Positions 8,296 to 17,605 of a stretch of DNA of 64,000 bases are shown here, in pieces; position 1 is the first letter of the stretch, and each line of letters opens with the position of its first letter. Source of the stretch: Sulfurimonas sp. (GTDB lineage Bacteria; Campylobacterota; Campylobacteria; Campylobacterales; Sulfurimonadaceae); contig NZ_JAQVKP010000013.1 of assembly GCF_028694605.1 (NCBI RefSeq), forward strand, positions 1 to 64,000, given 5' to 3'. Made by a program: the position numbers and the translations under genes. The notes beneath the pieces were generated by a model. The model did not search any database and had not been told where the DNA came from. It saw only the letters and a program-made list of their open reading frames with translations.

Positions 8296-9158
8296 TGTTT
8301 GCCTTTTACTAAATTTTCATTTGCAAGTGCTATAAAATGGAGCGGGTCAACCTGCTCGCCGCCGATGCGTATGCCAAAGTGCAGATGCGGTCCGCTTACT
8401 CTTCCGCTTGACCCTGAAAGTCCTATAACATCGCCTTTTTTAACATTCTGTGACTCTTTGACGTGAAATTTGCTCATGTGAAAATAGCATGTATAGACTC
8501 CCTGTCCATGGTCTATAATAACGCTTTGTCCTGAATAAAATCTATCTTGCACCAAAACAACTTTTCCGTCGTTTGCAGCGGTAATCGGTGTACCGACCGC
8601 TGCTCTAAAATCCGTCCCGCCGTGATAACTTTTCAGCAAACCGTTATAAACCCGTGCTTTTCCAAAATCACTTGTAATTTTACTATCTAATGGGACAATA
8701 AAATCAGAAGAGACAAGAGTTTTTGGGGTTGCTTTTTTGTAAATCTCCATCGCCTCTGCATACTCTCTCTCGGTTCTTGCCTTGTCCTTTTGGCTTAAAG
8801 TCACTTTGGAACCATCTACTTGGAGCGTCTCTTTTTCATATTTTCCGTCTTGGATGTCCAGCACAACTATTTTGGTTTTTTGCACACCGTTTTCTTTATA
8901 AAAAATCTCTACCTCTTTTTTTTGCGGCTTTGTTTCGTAGCCTATAGGAATTAAAACATAATATTGCCCGTTTTTGCTTGGATGCTTAAAAATAGTATAT
9001 TTTTTCTGCTCCAGTACCGCGCTCTCGTATGTTACCCCTTTTTGCTCCACAAACTCCAAAAGAGCTGTTTTTCCATTTGCAATCTCTTTTTGAGGCATCA
9101 CGACATCCAATGCAAACATGTATGAGAATAAAAAGCCAAAAAGAAACAACAAACGCAT
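8292..9158 (-). CDS. M23-family metallopeptidase
   Basis: Probable peptidoglycan DD-endopeptidase of the LytM fold. The 288-residue product has an N-terminal signal peptide ([16 protein letters not shown]), an Ig-like N-domain, and the C-terminal peptidase with zinc ligands in HGGTDFR and HLHFG, plus YTCYFHMSKF. The ATG at 9158 overlaps the smpB stop (TGATG). A TTG one codon upstream is also possible. Related Helicobacter and Campylobacter enzymes set cell shape, so a shape role is an inference. Confidence 0.88.
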   Translation of the reverse strand: MRLLFLFGFLFSYMFALDVVMPQKEIANGKTALLEFVEQKGVTYESAVLEQKKYTIFKHPSKNGQYYVLIPIGYETKPQKKEVEIFYKENGVQKTKIVVLDIQDGKYEKETLQVDGSKVTLSQKDKARTEREYAEAMEIYKKATPKTLVSSDFIVPLDSKITSDFGKARVYNGLLKSYHGGTDFRAAVGTPITAANDGKVVLVQDRFYSGQSVIIDHGQGVYTCYFHMSKFHVKESQNVKKGDVIGLSGSSGRVSGPHLHFGIRIGGEQVDPLHFIALANENLVKGKQ

Positions 9159-9610
9159 CAATAATCTTTTAATGAACGCTCTATATCGCGCTTCATATCT
9201 TTTTCTTTAAGGTCATTTCTCTTGTCGTGAAGCTGCTTTCCTTTTGCTATGGCGATTTGAATCTTGACAAGATTTCTGTCGTTAAAGTAGAGTTCCAGAG
9301 GAACAACCGTATAGCCCTCTTTCTCAACAGCCTTAATCATTCTTGCTATCTGTTTTTTACGCAAAAGAAGTTTTCTGCTTCCCCGCTCCTCGTGCGAGTA
9401 GAAGTGGTGTGTTGTTTCAAGTCTGCCTATATGTGCATTGAAAAGAAATGCTTCGCTCTGCACAAAACGGATAAAACTGTCTTTCAGGTTTACACGTCCA
9501 GCTCTTATGGCTTTAATCTCGCTCCCTTTAAGAACAATCCCCGCCTCAAACTTCTCTTCCAAAAAGTAATCAAAATAGGCTTTTTTATTTTTTGCTATTG
9601 TTTCACCCAT
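9158..9610 (-). CDS. smpB: SsrA-binding protein SmpB
   Basis: SmpB binds tmRNA and is needed for rescue of stalled ribosomes by trans-translation. The 150-residue protein has the family features [38 protein letters not shown], and a basic C-terminal tail. It overlaps ispE by 8 bases and the M23 gene by one. The tmRNA gene itself is not in this window. Confidence 0.96.
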   Translation of the reverse strand: MGETIAKNKKAYFDYFLEEKFEAGIVLKGSEIKAIRAGRVNLKDSFIRFVQSEAFLFNAHIGRLETTHHFYSHEERGSRKLLLRKKQIARMIKAVEKEGYTVVPLELYFNDRNLVKIQIAIAKGKQLHDKRNDLKEKDMKRDIERSLKDY

Positions 9611-10406
9611 TTTTTTCTACTATCCTCTCTCTTGCTCTAAAAAAACTGCTTCCGCTGCCACTGAAATAATATCCTTGTTTATAGTGATTTTTTAGCTCTT
9701 TATATACTTCCAGTGCAGGCTTGAAAAGATCATTTGCCTCATGGGCACTCATATTTTTAAGTATCTCTAAAGATGTGGTCTTTTTTAGTCGCTTTACTTT
9801 AAAACCATCTATCGGATTATAAAAACTTTCTCTATAAACTCCATAGACTTTTGGCGTACTTATCTCTATGCTTGGTGTAAAAACCTCGATATCAAGGGGC
9901 TCTTCCTTAAATTCCTCTACTACCTCTCCTATGCCGCTAACGTTGGCGCTTTTGTAACCATAGACAAAAAACGCAACATCTGCTCCTACTTTTACGCCTA
10001 TGGAAGCGAGGGTGTTTTGGCTTAATCCCAGATGCAAAACCTCGTTGCACATTTTTAGAAATGTAGCTGCGTCACTGCTTCCGCCGCCAAGTCCTGCAAA
10101 TGCCGGTATGTTTTTGACCACCGCAACACCATACTTTTGCATTAGCTGCTCTAGGGAGTGTGCTTGTTCAGGTTTCAAAGAGTCCAAAAGTGCCACATAC
10201 GCTTTATAGATGGTGTTTTGTTTTGTCTCACATGAGAAAGAGCCTATTATTTCAAAATCCTCACCGCTCTGTTTTGGCATAAAAGAGAGTTCGTCATAAA
10301 GCGAATCCACACGCATAAAACGGGAGATAATCTCATGGTAACCGCCCCTTATACCGGTGATTTTTAAAAAAATATTTACCTTTGCATAGGCTTTGTAGTG
10401 CTTCAT
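9603..10406 (-). CDS. ispE: 4-diphosphocytidyl-2-C-methyl-D-erythritol kinase
   Basis: IspE is a GHMP-family kinase of the MEP pathway to isoprenoids. The 267-residue protein shows [13 protein letters not shown] at the N-terminus, the ATP-binding [14 protein letters not shown], and a late [11 protein letters not shown] glycine-rich motif. It lies between csrA and smpB in a compact operon. Confidence 0.95.
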   Translation of the reverse strand: MKHYKAYAKVNIFLKITGIRGGYHEIISRFMRVDSLYDELSFMPKQSGEDFEIIGSFSCETKQNTIYKAYVALLDSLKPEQAHSLEQLMQKYGVAVVKNIPAFAGLGGGSSDAATFLKMCNEVLHLGLSQNTLASIGVKVGADVAFFVYGYKSANVSGIGEVVEEFKEEPLDIEVFTPSIEISTPKVYGVYRESFYNPIDGFKVKRLKKTTSLEILKNMSAHEANDLFKPALEVYKELKNHYKQGYYFSGSGSSFFRARERIVEKNG

Positions 10407-10414
10407 TGTGTTGC

Positions 10415-10645
10415 CTATTTTTTTAGAATTGCACCAAGAGAGGTAAGGTCTGAGAGTTCTATCTCTTTTGAGGCTGCTCTGTTTGACTCTTTGACATCCT
10501 CTAAGAGTTCACTTCTGACAATGGAGAGATTTTTTGGCGCATCAATGCCGAGTTTGACTACCCCTTTATCCACTGATATCACTTTAACAACTATATCATC
10601 TCCGATTACAATCGATTCATCCAGCTTTCTTGATAAGACTAACAT
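10415..10645 (-). CDS. csrA: Carbon storage regulator CsrA
   Basis: CsrA is a homodimeric RNA-binding protein that represses or stabilises mRNAs by binding GGA motifs, in Campylobacterota notably flagellin mRNA. The 76-residue product has the canonical MLVLSRKLDESIVIGDDI start and the RNA-binding region around GIDAPKNLSIVR. It overlaps the truB stop by 7 bases. Its protein antagonist FliW is encoded at 41322 in this window. Confidence 0.96.
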   Translation of the reverse strand: MLVLSRKLDESIVIGDDIVVKVISVDKGVVKLGIDAPKNLSIVRSELLEDVKESNRAASKEIELSDLTSLGAILKK

Positions 10646-11460
10646 TCAACCCTGCCTAATTCATAATGTACTTGCGCATTTTCTATGTTTATAACCGATA
10701 AAAAACTACCGCTATCAAGCCAATAGTACCCATCCGCCTGTATCTCTAAATCCTCCAAAGCAAGAACTCTTCCATATTTTAGGTTATCGCTGTCGCCATG
10801 ATAAAAATTTTGCCGGATGCCAAAAGATGCTCTTATATCAAGCGGTTTTTCATCTTCATAGCAAAATTGTCCCTCGTTGAGCCGCTCCAAAGCACTGAGG
10901 CTTCCATAGGACAAACCAAGCCTCTTTGCCGTAATTAGCCCCAAAGAACGGATATATGTCCCCTCTGAAACGGTCGCTTCAAATGTCACAAACGGGTGTG
11001 CATAGTGGATAAGTTTGGTCTCATAGACTGTTGAGTGTATCTTTTCTAAGGTAAACTCTTTGCCAGCACGTGCCAAATCATAAGCTCTTTGTCCGTTTAT
11101 CTGTTTTGCACTAAAGATGGGCGGTTCATACTCAAGCTCTCCCTCAAGCGACTTAATAACCTTTGCAATCTCTGCCTCTTCAAACTCCGGCGCTATGGTG
11201 ATTTCTTCTATCATCTCGCTATCAAGCGTATCTGACTTGGCACCCAGCCAGAGTGTTGCACGGTAACGCTTTGGTGTTTTGTCTAAAAAACGAAACAGTT
11301 TTGTGTAACTCCCCATACCCACTATCAAAACACCTTTTGCAAAAGGGTCAAGCGTCCCTGAAAAACCGGCTTTTTTTGTTTGATACTTTCTTTTGAGCTT
11401 CGATAAAAAAAGATTTGAACTTATGCCTGATGGCTTATACGCAACAAAGAGGCGATTCAT
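10639..11460 (-). CDS. truB: tRNA pseudouridine-55 synthase
   Basis: TruB makes pseudouridine 55 in the T-loop of tRNAs. The 273-residue protein has VAYKPSGISSN, the catalytic-Asp motif GTLDPFAKGVL, and RYRATLWLGAKSDTLD. It begins with a 4-base ATGA overlap with the helicase gene and is followed by csrA. Confidence 0.95.
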   Translation of the reverse strand: MNRLFVAYKPSGISSNLFLSKLKRKYQTKKAGFSGTLDPFAKGVLIVGMGSYTKLFRFLDKTPKRYRATLWLGAKSDTLDSEMIEEITIAPEFEEAEIAKVIKSLEGELEYEPPIFSAKQINGQRAYDLARAGKEFTLEKIHSTVYETKLIHYAHPFVTFEATVSEGTYIRSLGLITAKRLGLSYGSLSALERLNEGQFCYEDEKPLDIRASFGIRQNFYHGDSDNLKYGRVLALEDLEIQADGYYWLDSGSFLSVINIENAQVHYELGRVEC

Positions 11461-13505
11461 AGACGCTCAACAAAGGATGCCAAAATATCTTTTTTTGTTC
11501 CTGCAAAATTGATGCTGAGTTTAAACTCCTGACCGGACTTGCTTACACCGTTGACACGCCCGGTTCCAAATACTTTATGACGCACCAAATCACCTTTTTT
11601 AAAGGCAGTGTTTTTCTCTACTATCAAAGAACCCTCACATAGTCCAGCTTCATTGAAAAATCTGCTTTTTTGCAAATCGCTTCTTCTTCCCTTGTAAAAT
11701 CTGCTATCGACATGAGAGAGCGTGAGTGTCTCTTTGGCTCTTGTAAAAGCAACATAACCCAAACGTCGCTCCTCTTCAAGGTCGCTTCCGTCTCCGATGA
11801 GAGGCAAGAATCCCTCTTCAAGTCCAATAATAAAGATATGGTTAAACTCCAACCCTTTTGAAGCGTGGATGCTCATCATATAGATACTTTCCCCCTCTAC
11901 TTGGTCTTGTTCGCTCTGCAGAGTAAGCTCATTTAAAAACTCGTCCAAAGAGGCTTCGGGCGTATTTTTTACAAATTCTCTAAAAAGTCCGTAAAACTCA
12001 TCCATATTTAAAATTCTCTCCGCCTCATCGGGCATCCCTGCATAAATCTCTTTGAGATGGAAAGTATCTTCCAATGTGTCGATAAAACTGTAGGTGGACT
12101 CGTCCGCCAACTTTGCAATATCTTGAATATCTTGGATAAACTTTTTCAATGTTTTTGCATTTTTACTCTTAACCAAACCCTCCAAATCAGACAAAGAGCT
12201 ACTTTTTATATACTCAAAAACAGAGAGTTGGGCTGCATGTGCAGCAAGTTCTAGTTTATCTACACTCGCTTTTCCAAGCCCTCTTTTTGGTTTGTTAAGG
12301 ATACGTTTGAGTGAAAAATCATCATGAACATTTGTGATAACCCTTATGTAGCTTATAAGGTCTTTCACCTCTGCTCTATCATAAAAACGCAACCCTCCGA
12401 CAAGCTTATAGGCGATTCTTGCACGATTAAGTCCCTCTTCGATGGAGCGGCTAAGAACATTAACACGGTAAAGAACTGCAATATCCTGCGCCTTTACCCC
12501 CGAATCAAGAAGCTTTGTGATTTTTTGAGCTATTTTTCTTGCTTCTTCGTTTTCGTCACTAGAGTTTAAAATCGTTATATCTTCCCCGCCGCCGCGTGTA
12601 GAGATAAGTTTTTTACCGAGACGTGAGCGGTTATGCTCAATAAGCGCATTTGCCACCTTTAAAATCGGTTCACGTGAGCGGTAGTTCTCTTCAAGCTTAA
12701 AAACAGCAGTGTTTTGAAAATCTTGGTCAAACTCCATAATATTTCTGATATGCGCCCCACGCCACCCATATATACTCTGGTCATCATCACCCACAACACA
12801 AATATTATTGTGTACGCTACAGAGTTTTTGGAGGAGCTTGAGCTGCAACTCGTTTGTATCTTGATACTCATCCACCATAATATACTGGTACTTCTGAGAG
12901 GTAGTGCGGGCAAGCTCCGGATTTTCATCTAAAAGTTTAAAAGTAAGAGCAAGCAAATCATCAAAGTCAACAAGATTGTTCTCTAAAAGATAGTTCTCAT
13001 ACTCTTCATAAATCTTTGCAATCTGCTGATAGTTAAAAAACTCTGCCTGTTTATAGGCATCATCAGGAGACATAAGTGAATTTTTATAACGTGATATCTC
13101 GCTTGCGATAAGTTGTGTAGCAATCTCACTGTTTATCTTTTTAATAATACGTTTTTTATCATCTGTATCAATAACAACAAAATTATTTTGTCTCTTTAGA
13201 AGATGGATATGAAACTTTAAAAAAAGAAGCCCAAACTTATGGAATGTGCACAAAAGCGGTGGTGAAGATGGATTTTGCATCAGATGAAAAGCACGCTCAC
13301 GCATCTCTTTGGCCGCTTTGTTGGTAAATGTAAGAGTAAGCGTATTTGAAGCAGGAATACCTAACACACCGACAAGATAAGCCAGACGGGAGACGATTGT
13401 TGTTGTTTTTCCACTCCCGGCACCAGCCAAAATCAAAACGGGACCCTCACTTTGCTTAACTGCACTTGCCTGAGATTCGTTTAGTTTTTCAAATATTTTT
13501 TCCAT
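11457..13505 (-). CDS. pcrA: UvrD/PcrA-type superfamily 1 DNA helicase
   Basis: ATP-dependent 3'-5' helicase for repair and replication-conflict removal. The 682-residue protein shows the Q-motif region NESQASAV, Walker A GAGSGKTTT near residue 30, VDEYQDTN, VGDDDQSIYGWRGA, LEENYRS and the C-terminal motif SIHASKGLEF. It ends in a Tudor-like module (FKKGDLVRHKVFGTGRV). UvrD versus PcrA naming is conventional. It heads the operon with truB-csrA-ispE and is divergent from the LysR gene. Confidence 0.92.
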   Translation of the reverse strand: MEKIFEKLNESQASAVKQSEGPVLILAGAGSGKTTTIVSRLAYLVGVLGIPASNTLTLTFTNKAAKEMRERAFHLMQNPSSPPLLCTFHKFGLLFLKFHIHLLKRQNNFVVIDTDDKKRIIKKINSEIATQLIASEISRYKNSLMSPDDAYKQAEFFNYQQIAKIYEEYENYLLENNLVDFDDLLALTFKLLDENPELARTTSQKYQYIMVDEYQDTNELQLKLLQKLCSVHNNICVVGDDDQSIYGWRGAHIRNIMEFDQDFQNTAVFKLEENYRSREPILKVANALIEHNRSRLGKKLISTRGGGEDITILNSSDENEEARKIAQKITKLLDSGVKAQDIAVLYRVNVLSRSIEEGLNRARIAYKLVGGLRFYDRAEVKDLISYIRVITNVHDDFSLKRILNKPKRGLGKASVDKLELAAHAAQLSVFEYIKSSSLSDLEGLVKSKNAKTLKKFIQDIQDIAKLADESTYSFIDTLEDTFHLKEIYAGMPDEAERILNMDEFYGLFREFVKNTPEASLDEFLNELTLQSEQDQVEGESIYMMSIHASKGLEFNHIFIIGLEEGFLPLIGDGSDLEEERRLGYVAFTRAKETLTLSHVDSRFYKGRRSDLQKSRFFNEAGLCEGSLIVEKNTAFKKGDLVRHKVFGTGRVNGVSKSGQEFKLSINFAGTKKDILASFVERL

Positions 13506-13632
13506 GCCTCATCACTATTTTCATTGATTTAGTTTATTATAGCCTAAAAGAGATAAATTATTACGAAACTATTGCTTTAATTATAATAATGGGTTATACT
13601 TTCGTTTATTATCTAAACTTATAGGAATTATT

Positions 13633-14535
13633 ATGTTAAAAGATTTTGCGAAATTACAAACTTTTCTCATGGTCATAAAAGAAAAGAGTTTCTCCAAAGC
13701 ATCAGCAAAGCTTGGTATCTCTCAACCAGCCGTTACTCAACAGATAAAATTTATCGAAGACTACCTTGATACAAAAATAGTAGATAGAAAAAAGAATGGT
13801 ATTTTGCTTACCAAAGAGGGAGAGGAACTCTTTAGAATCGCTCTGAGACTTGAAAAAGCCATAGCAAACAGCGAAAAAGAGATTTTGAAAATTATCAATA
13901 AAGATTTTACCTTTGTAATGGGTTCTTCCAATGCCATCGGGAACTACATCTTGCCGAATTATCTAGGTGAAATTAAGAGCAGAATCAACAACAATGTCTA
14001 TATGAACGTCGGTATTTCATGCGAAATCATCGACCAGCTGGAAGATAAGAAAATAGATGTTGCGCTTATAGAGTCTCCTGTTTTTAGAGATGGGATTGTT
14101 TACAGAGAGTGGGTTACGGATGAGCTTGTTGTTTTTTCTAACCAGCAGCTTAAAAAGCATCTCAGTGCAGAGGACTTGATGGGATTTGACTGGATTTGCC
14201 GTGATGAACACTCACATACGCGCAAACTGACAAGCGAAGCTTTTGACGAGATGGGTGTGCAGTGCAGTAATTTTAATGTTTTAGGAATTTTAAGCAGCCC
14301 AACTGCCATAAAAGAGTCGATTATACACGCAGATGCTACTGCAGAGAGACCTGTTGTGTCTGTTATGTCAAGACACGTTATCGCTGCCGAGCTTGCGACG
14401 GGAAAACTTTTTGAAGCTAGGCTTAAAAACTTTAAAATAGAGCGTCATTTCTATATAGCCTACCTTAAAGACAGAAAGCATGACGCTTTTGTAGATAATG
14501 TCGTAAACTATCTTCTATCACTTACAAAAGTTTAA
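13633..14535 (+). CDS. LysR-family transcriptional regulator
   Basis: The 300-residue protein has an N-terminal winged helix-turn-helix (KLQTFLMVIKEKSFSKASAKLG then ISQPAVTQQIKFIE) and a periplasmic-binding-like effector domain. An AGGA site precedes the ATG, and TTATACT about 40 bases upstream may be the -10. Its target is unknown: it is divergent from the helicase gene and convergent with the SspB-like gene, neither an obvious metabolic partner. Confidence 0.9.
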   Translation: MLKDFAKLQTFLMVIKEKSFSKASAKLGISQPAVTQQIKFIEDYLDTKIVDRKKNGILLTKEGEELFRIALRLEKAIANSEKEILKIINKDFTFVMGSSNAIGNYILPNYLGEIKSRINNNVYMNVGISCEIIDQLEDKKIDVALIESPVFRDGIVYREWVTDELVVFSNQQLKKHLSAEDLMGFDWICRDEHSHTRKLTSEAFDEMGVQCSNFNVLGILSSPTAIKESIIHADATAERPVVSVMSRHVIAAELATGKLFEARLKNFKIERHFYIAYLKDRKHDAFVDNVVNYLLSLTKV

Positions 14536-14551
14536 TACCAAACAAGGCTTG

Positions 14552-14574
14552 ACTATACATACGATATGTATAGT
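14552..14574. terminator. Palindromic terminator between convergent genes
   Basis: A 10-bp perfect inverted repeat (ACTATACATA / TATGTATAGT) with a 3-base loop lies between the convergent LysR and SspB-like genes. A T-rich tail follows on the plus strand further on. It could serve both directions. Confidence 0.5.
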
Positions 14575-14595
14575 TAGTTGTATTTTGTATTAATA

Positions 14596-15054
14596 CTATT
14601 TTTTTAAAAATTTAGAATTTTCAGGATTTGATAAAAAGGATGCCATTGAATTTTCAATGCCTCCGTTATCAAGCTGTTTTGCTACCTTTATCTCTTTTTT
14701 ATAATTTGCCAAGTTTATAAGGAGCGGTGTCTCATCAACGATTATCTGCACAATCGCTCTCAGTGGTACGGTAACTATACTTCCAAAATTTTCTGTTCCA
14801 AACCCTGCCTCAAAGACCAAGTCATTATCAATAATATTTGCTGTCTCAAACGTGTATCCCGCTAGAAAAAAGAGTGTCATAGAACGAAACTCTGCACTAA
14901 TCTCTTTTGGAAGCGGCGGATCAAATGTGATATGCTCTATCTTGCAAAGAATCCCAAAATACTGCTCTCGCTCAAAGAGATAAATCAACAAATTCTCTAT
15001 ATTTTTCTGCATAACATTTGCAAATTTTTTATCTTCAATGATACTATCTAGCAA
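14596..15054 (-). CDS. Conserved hypothetical protein, SspB-like
   Basis: A 152-residue protein with no signal or membrane segment. The stretch LFFLAGYTFETANIIDNDLV followed by FEAGFGTENFG and VTVPLRAIVQI recalls the core of SspB adaptor proteins, which bind ssrA-tagged substrates for ClpXP. The resemblance is by eye and weak. It overlaps the preceding pabC-like gene by 7 bases, so it belongs to the cysK operon. Confidence 0.6.
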   Translation of the reverse strand: MLDSIIEDKKFANVMQKNIENLLIYLFEREQYFGILCKIEHITFDPPLPKEISAEFRSMTLFFLAGYTFETANIIDNDLVFEAGFGTENFGSIVTVPLRAIVQIIVDETPLLINLANYKKEIKVAKQLDNGGIENSMASFLSNPENSKFLKK

Positions 15055-15638
15055 AACAGCTCCTTTGGATTTTTCGTAATTATAGCAAAATCTATCATTG
15101 CATTCATCAGAGCAACTTGCTTAAATCGCTCTATGTCTTGGATGCGTATCTCTTCTTCAAATATTTTTCCCTCCTTTAAAAATCTCTCTCTTGTTGTTCC
15201 TTGCAAAAGGGGCAAAGCAGGAGTAAGCCATCGTTTGCCATCAAAAAATGCGATATTTGCGATAGTTGTGTCTGTAATAAGACCGTTTTTTACGATAAGT
15301 ACATCATCCCCCTCTTCTCTTTGTGCAAAAAGAGCATCAAGTTTCTCTCGGTTGGTGTACTTTATAGCATACTCAACACTATCATCATAAAGAATTTTGA
15401 GCGAATTTATCTCTCTTTTTTGATATTGGTGGTAGGTAGTCTCGATAAACCCTTTTGTATCGTAAACAAGGCGGCATCTAAATAGCCCTTTTTGTGGTGG
15501 CGCAACAAAACAACCTAAATCCTGTACTTTATCTATACCAAAATGTTTTAAAACTCTCTGATACCTTGCCTGATGATAAGAGAGATTAAAAATTTCGCCA
15601 TTAAGTACTTTGATAGTCTCTAAAAAAGTGTTATTCAC
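15048..15638 (-). CDS. pabC: Aminotransferase class IV, probable aminodeoxychorismate lyase
   Basis: Probably a PLP enzyme releasing p-aminobenzoate from aminodeoxychorismate for folate synthesis. The GTG start at 15636-15638 gives 196 residues starting (M)NNTFLETIKVLNGEIFNLSYHQ and overlaps the cysK stop by 8 bases. A longer ATG frame would run 190 bases into cysK with non-family sequence, so I rejected it. IVKNGLITDTTIANIAFFDG and LLQGTTRERFL are class IV landmarks. Related D-amino-acid transaminases cannot be fully excluded. Confidence 0.8.
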   Translation of the reverse strand: MNNTFLETIKVLNGEIFNLSYHQARYQRVLKHFGIDKVQDLGCFVAPPQKGLFRCRLVYDTKGFIETTYHQYQKREINSLKILYDDSVEYAIKYTNREKLDALFAQREEGDDVLIVKNGLITDTTIANIAFFDGKRWLTPALPLLQGTTRERFLKEGKIFEEEIRIQDIERFKQVALMNAMIDFAIITKNPKELFC

Positions 15639-16554
15639 TAAAGAGTTCCGTGCTAAGATAGCGCTCTCCCGTGTCACAAAGAATAGTAAGCACCGTTTTG
15701 CCTCTAAACTCTTCACGTAAGGCGATTTGCATTGCAGCATAGACATTCGCACCTGCAGAAATGCCCACAAGCAACCCCTCTTCTTGTGCCAACTTTTTTG
15801 CCGTACTGATTGCATCTTCATTGCTCACTTTGATAACTTCGCCATAGATAGAGACATCCAGTGTTTTTGGAACAAATCCGGCACCTATGCCTTGGATTGC
15901 GTGTGCTCCTGCACACTCTCCCGATAAAACCGCAGAACTTGCAGGCTCAACAGCAAAGACACTGATATGCTCTATCTGCTCTTTTAAAACTTTTGCCGTG
16001 CCGCTGAGTGTTCCGCCTGTTCCGACAGCCGCAACAAACGCATCAACATTCCCATCAGTATCACTAAGTATCTCTTTAGCGGTTGTAAGCTCATGAATCT
16101 CAGGATTGTGAGGGTTTTCAAATTGCTGCAAAACGATTGAATTTGGAATTTGACTCTCTAGCTCTTTTGCTCTTTGTATAGCACCACTCATCCCAAGTGC
16201 GGCAGGGGTCAAGACAAGCTCGGCTCCAAAGGCTTTAAGAAGTTTTCTTCTCTCAATACTCATTGATTCTGGCATTGTAAGTATAAGTTTGAGATCAAGT
16301 GCCGCACAGTTTGCCGCCAACGCTATGCCCGTATTTCCGCTTGTCGGCTCGATAATAGTGCTGTCTTTTGTGATTTTGCCCGCTTCTATGGCTCTTCTTA
16401 TCATGTTAAAACCGATTCTGTCCTTTACAGAACTTGTCGGGTTCATAAACTCACATTTGGCGATGATGTTTGCCCCCGTGACCTCAGAAGCTTTGTTTAG
16501 CCTGACCAAAGGAGTGTTACCGATAAGTTCAGTGATGTTTTTTGCAATTTTCAT
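15631..16554 (-). CDS. cysK: Cysteine synthase (O-acetylserine sulfhydrylase)
   Basis: PLP enzyme joining sulfide to O-acetylserine to make cysteine. The 307-residue protein has the PLP-lysine motif NPTSSVKDRIGFNMI, EPTSGNTGIALA, the phosphate-binding VGTGGTLSG and a late GISAGANVYA. It heads the cysK-pabC-SspB-like operon and is divergent from the cupin gene. Confidence 0.95.
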   Translation of the reverse strand: MKIAKNITELIGNTPLVRLNKASEVTGANIIAKCEFMNPTSSVKDRIGFNMIRRAIEAGKITKDSTIIEPTSGNTGIALAANCAALDLKLILTMPESMSIERRKLLKAFGAELVLTPAALGMSGAIQRAKELESQIPNSIVLQQFENPHNPEIHELTTAKEILSDTDGNVDAFVAAVGTGGTLSGTAKVLKEQIEHISVFAVEPASSAVLSGECAGAHAIQGIGAGFVPKTLDVSIYGEVIKVSNEDAISTAKKLAQEEGLLVGISAGANVYAAMQIALREEFRGKTVLTILCDTGERYLSTELFSE

Positions 16555-16615
16555 AAATAATCTCCAAACAATTTTATGTTATGCTACCCAAAAATTTATA
16601 AGAAAAGGGTATGAA

Positions 16616-16972
16616 ATGTACTTACACAAAGAGATTGACTCTGTTGAAGCGGTGGCACAAAAGGCAGGAAAGGGTGTGTCAATGAAGATGCTTTTATCTC
16701 CGGATGAATCACCAAACTTTGCGATGCGCAACTTTATCATAGAAGCCGGCGGACACATGCCACTTCATACAAACAGTGTAGAACATGAACAGTATGTGCT
16801 TGCAGGACACGCAACAGTACAGATTGGCGATACGATGATTGAAGCAAAAAAGGGAGATATCTTTCTTATCCCGGCAGGTGTAGCACATAGTTACAAAACT
16901 ATAGGGGATGAAGCATACAGCTTTTTATGTTTGGTTCCAAAGAAAGAGGATTGTATTACGCTTATTAACTGA
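16616..16972 (+). CDS. Small cupin-domain protein
   Basis: A 118-residue single-domain cupin: metal-binding residues lie in GGHMPLHTNSVEHEQYVLAG and GDIFLIPAGVAHSY. The ATG at 16616 follows an AAAAGGG site with good spacing. The in-frame upstream extension is antisense to cysK and was rejected. Substrate is unknown. Divergent placement from cysK hints at a sulfur or amino-acid context, but nothing in the sequence shows it. Confidence 0.85.
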   Translation: MYLHKEIDSVEAVAQKAGKGVSMKMLLSPDESPNFAMRNFIIEAGGHMPLHTNSVEHEQYVLAGHATVQIGDTMIEAKKGDIFLIPAGVAHSYKTIGDEAYSFLCLVPKKEDCITLIN

Positions 16973-17014
16973 TTTTGCAAGTTGAGTTGAGTTTTGATTA
17001 TGACTTAGAAAAGA

Positions 17015-17099
17015 TGGTGCGGACGGGGGGATTTGAACCCCCACACACGTAATGCGCTACCACCTCAAGGTAGTGTGTCTACCGTTCCACCACGTCCGC
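17015..17099 (-). tRNA. tRNA-Leu (anticodon GAG)
   Basis: An 85-base tRNA with encoded CCA. The 7-bp acceptor stem is GCGGACG/CGTCCGC and the T arm contains GGTTCAAAT. The anticodon stem CTACC/GGTAG encloses the loop TTGAGGT, giving GAG, which reads CUC/CUU leucine codons. A long variable arm, as in leucine tRNAs, follows. It lies downstream of atpE, after the terminator. Confidence 0.95.
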
Positions 17100-17114
17100 G
17101 TTTTGTTAAGAAGA

Positions 17115-17140
17115 TTTTGCCGGAGAGTTCTCCGGCAAAA
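17115..17140 (-). terminator. Terminator downstream of atpE
   Basis: A 10-bp perfect inverted repeat, TTTTGCCGGA / TCCGGCAAAA, begins a few bases past the atpE stop and lies upstream of tRNA-Leu. The strong GC core flanked by T and A runs fits a bidirectional rho-independent terminator. Confidence 0.7.
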
Positions 17141-17146
17141 GAGTGC

Positions 17147-17461
17147 CTACCCTAGGTATGGGTTAGCGTAAAGAGCGATTAGAGCAATAACAAGTGCATA
17201 GATAACTTGAGCTTCGATCATCGCAAGAGCGATAAACATCGTAGTCATAAGTTTTGCACCTAAACCTGGGTTTCTTGCAGTTCCAGCAATTGTTGCAGCA
17301 GCAGTATGACCCATACCGATAGCTCCACCAAGCGCAGCAAGACCAAGACCAAGACCTGCAGCGATCATTGAGTACGCTTTAAGTGTTTGGTTCGCAACAT
17401 CACCATCAGATGCAAGAGCAGCTGTAGCAAGTGCAACCATTAAGAAAAGAATTTTTTTCAT
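17147..17461 (-). CDS. atpE: F0F1 ATP synthase subunit c
   Basis: Subunit c forms the proton-driven rotor ring of ATP synthase. The ATG at 17461, with a GGAG site, gives 104 residues. An N-terminal signal-like segment (MKKILFLMVALATAALA) precedes two transmembrane hairpin helices. The glycine-rich GLGLGLAALGGAIGMG and the loop ARNPGL are typical, and the ion-binding Glu lies in MIEAQVIYAL. As in other Campylobacterota, atpE stands apart from the main atp operon. Confidence 0.95.
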   Translation of the reverse strand: MKKILFLMVALATAALASDGDVANQTLKAYSMIAAGLGLGLAALGGAIGMGHTAAATIAGTARNPGLGAKLMTTMFIALAMIEAQVIYALVIALIALYANPYLG

Positions 17462-17605
17462 AAGTTTCTCCGTTAAAAATATTACAAATTTTTTCGGCTT
17501 ACGTAACCACACTTTTGGTGTAGCAACCCATACATAAATGCAAGGATTTCCCTACTGAAATTTGATGGCGAATAATACACACAAACTGCTAAAAGTAAGT
17601 TTAAT

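Noticed and set aside
15639-15821. Long N-terminal extension of the class IV aminotransferase
   Set aside because: It runs through cysK in another frame and has no family similarity; GTG at 15638 is preferred.
16289-16615. N-terminal extension of the cupin ORF
   Set aside because: The extension is antisense to cysK, and the ATG at 16616 has a good ribosome binding site and family-like start.
17115-17140. Palindrome as operator
   Set aside because: It lies directly after the atpE stop with a strong GC core and A/T flanks, which fits a terminator better.
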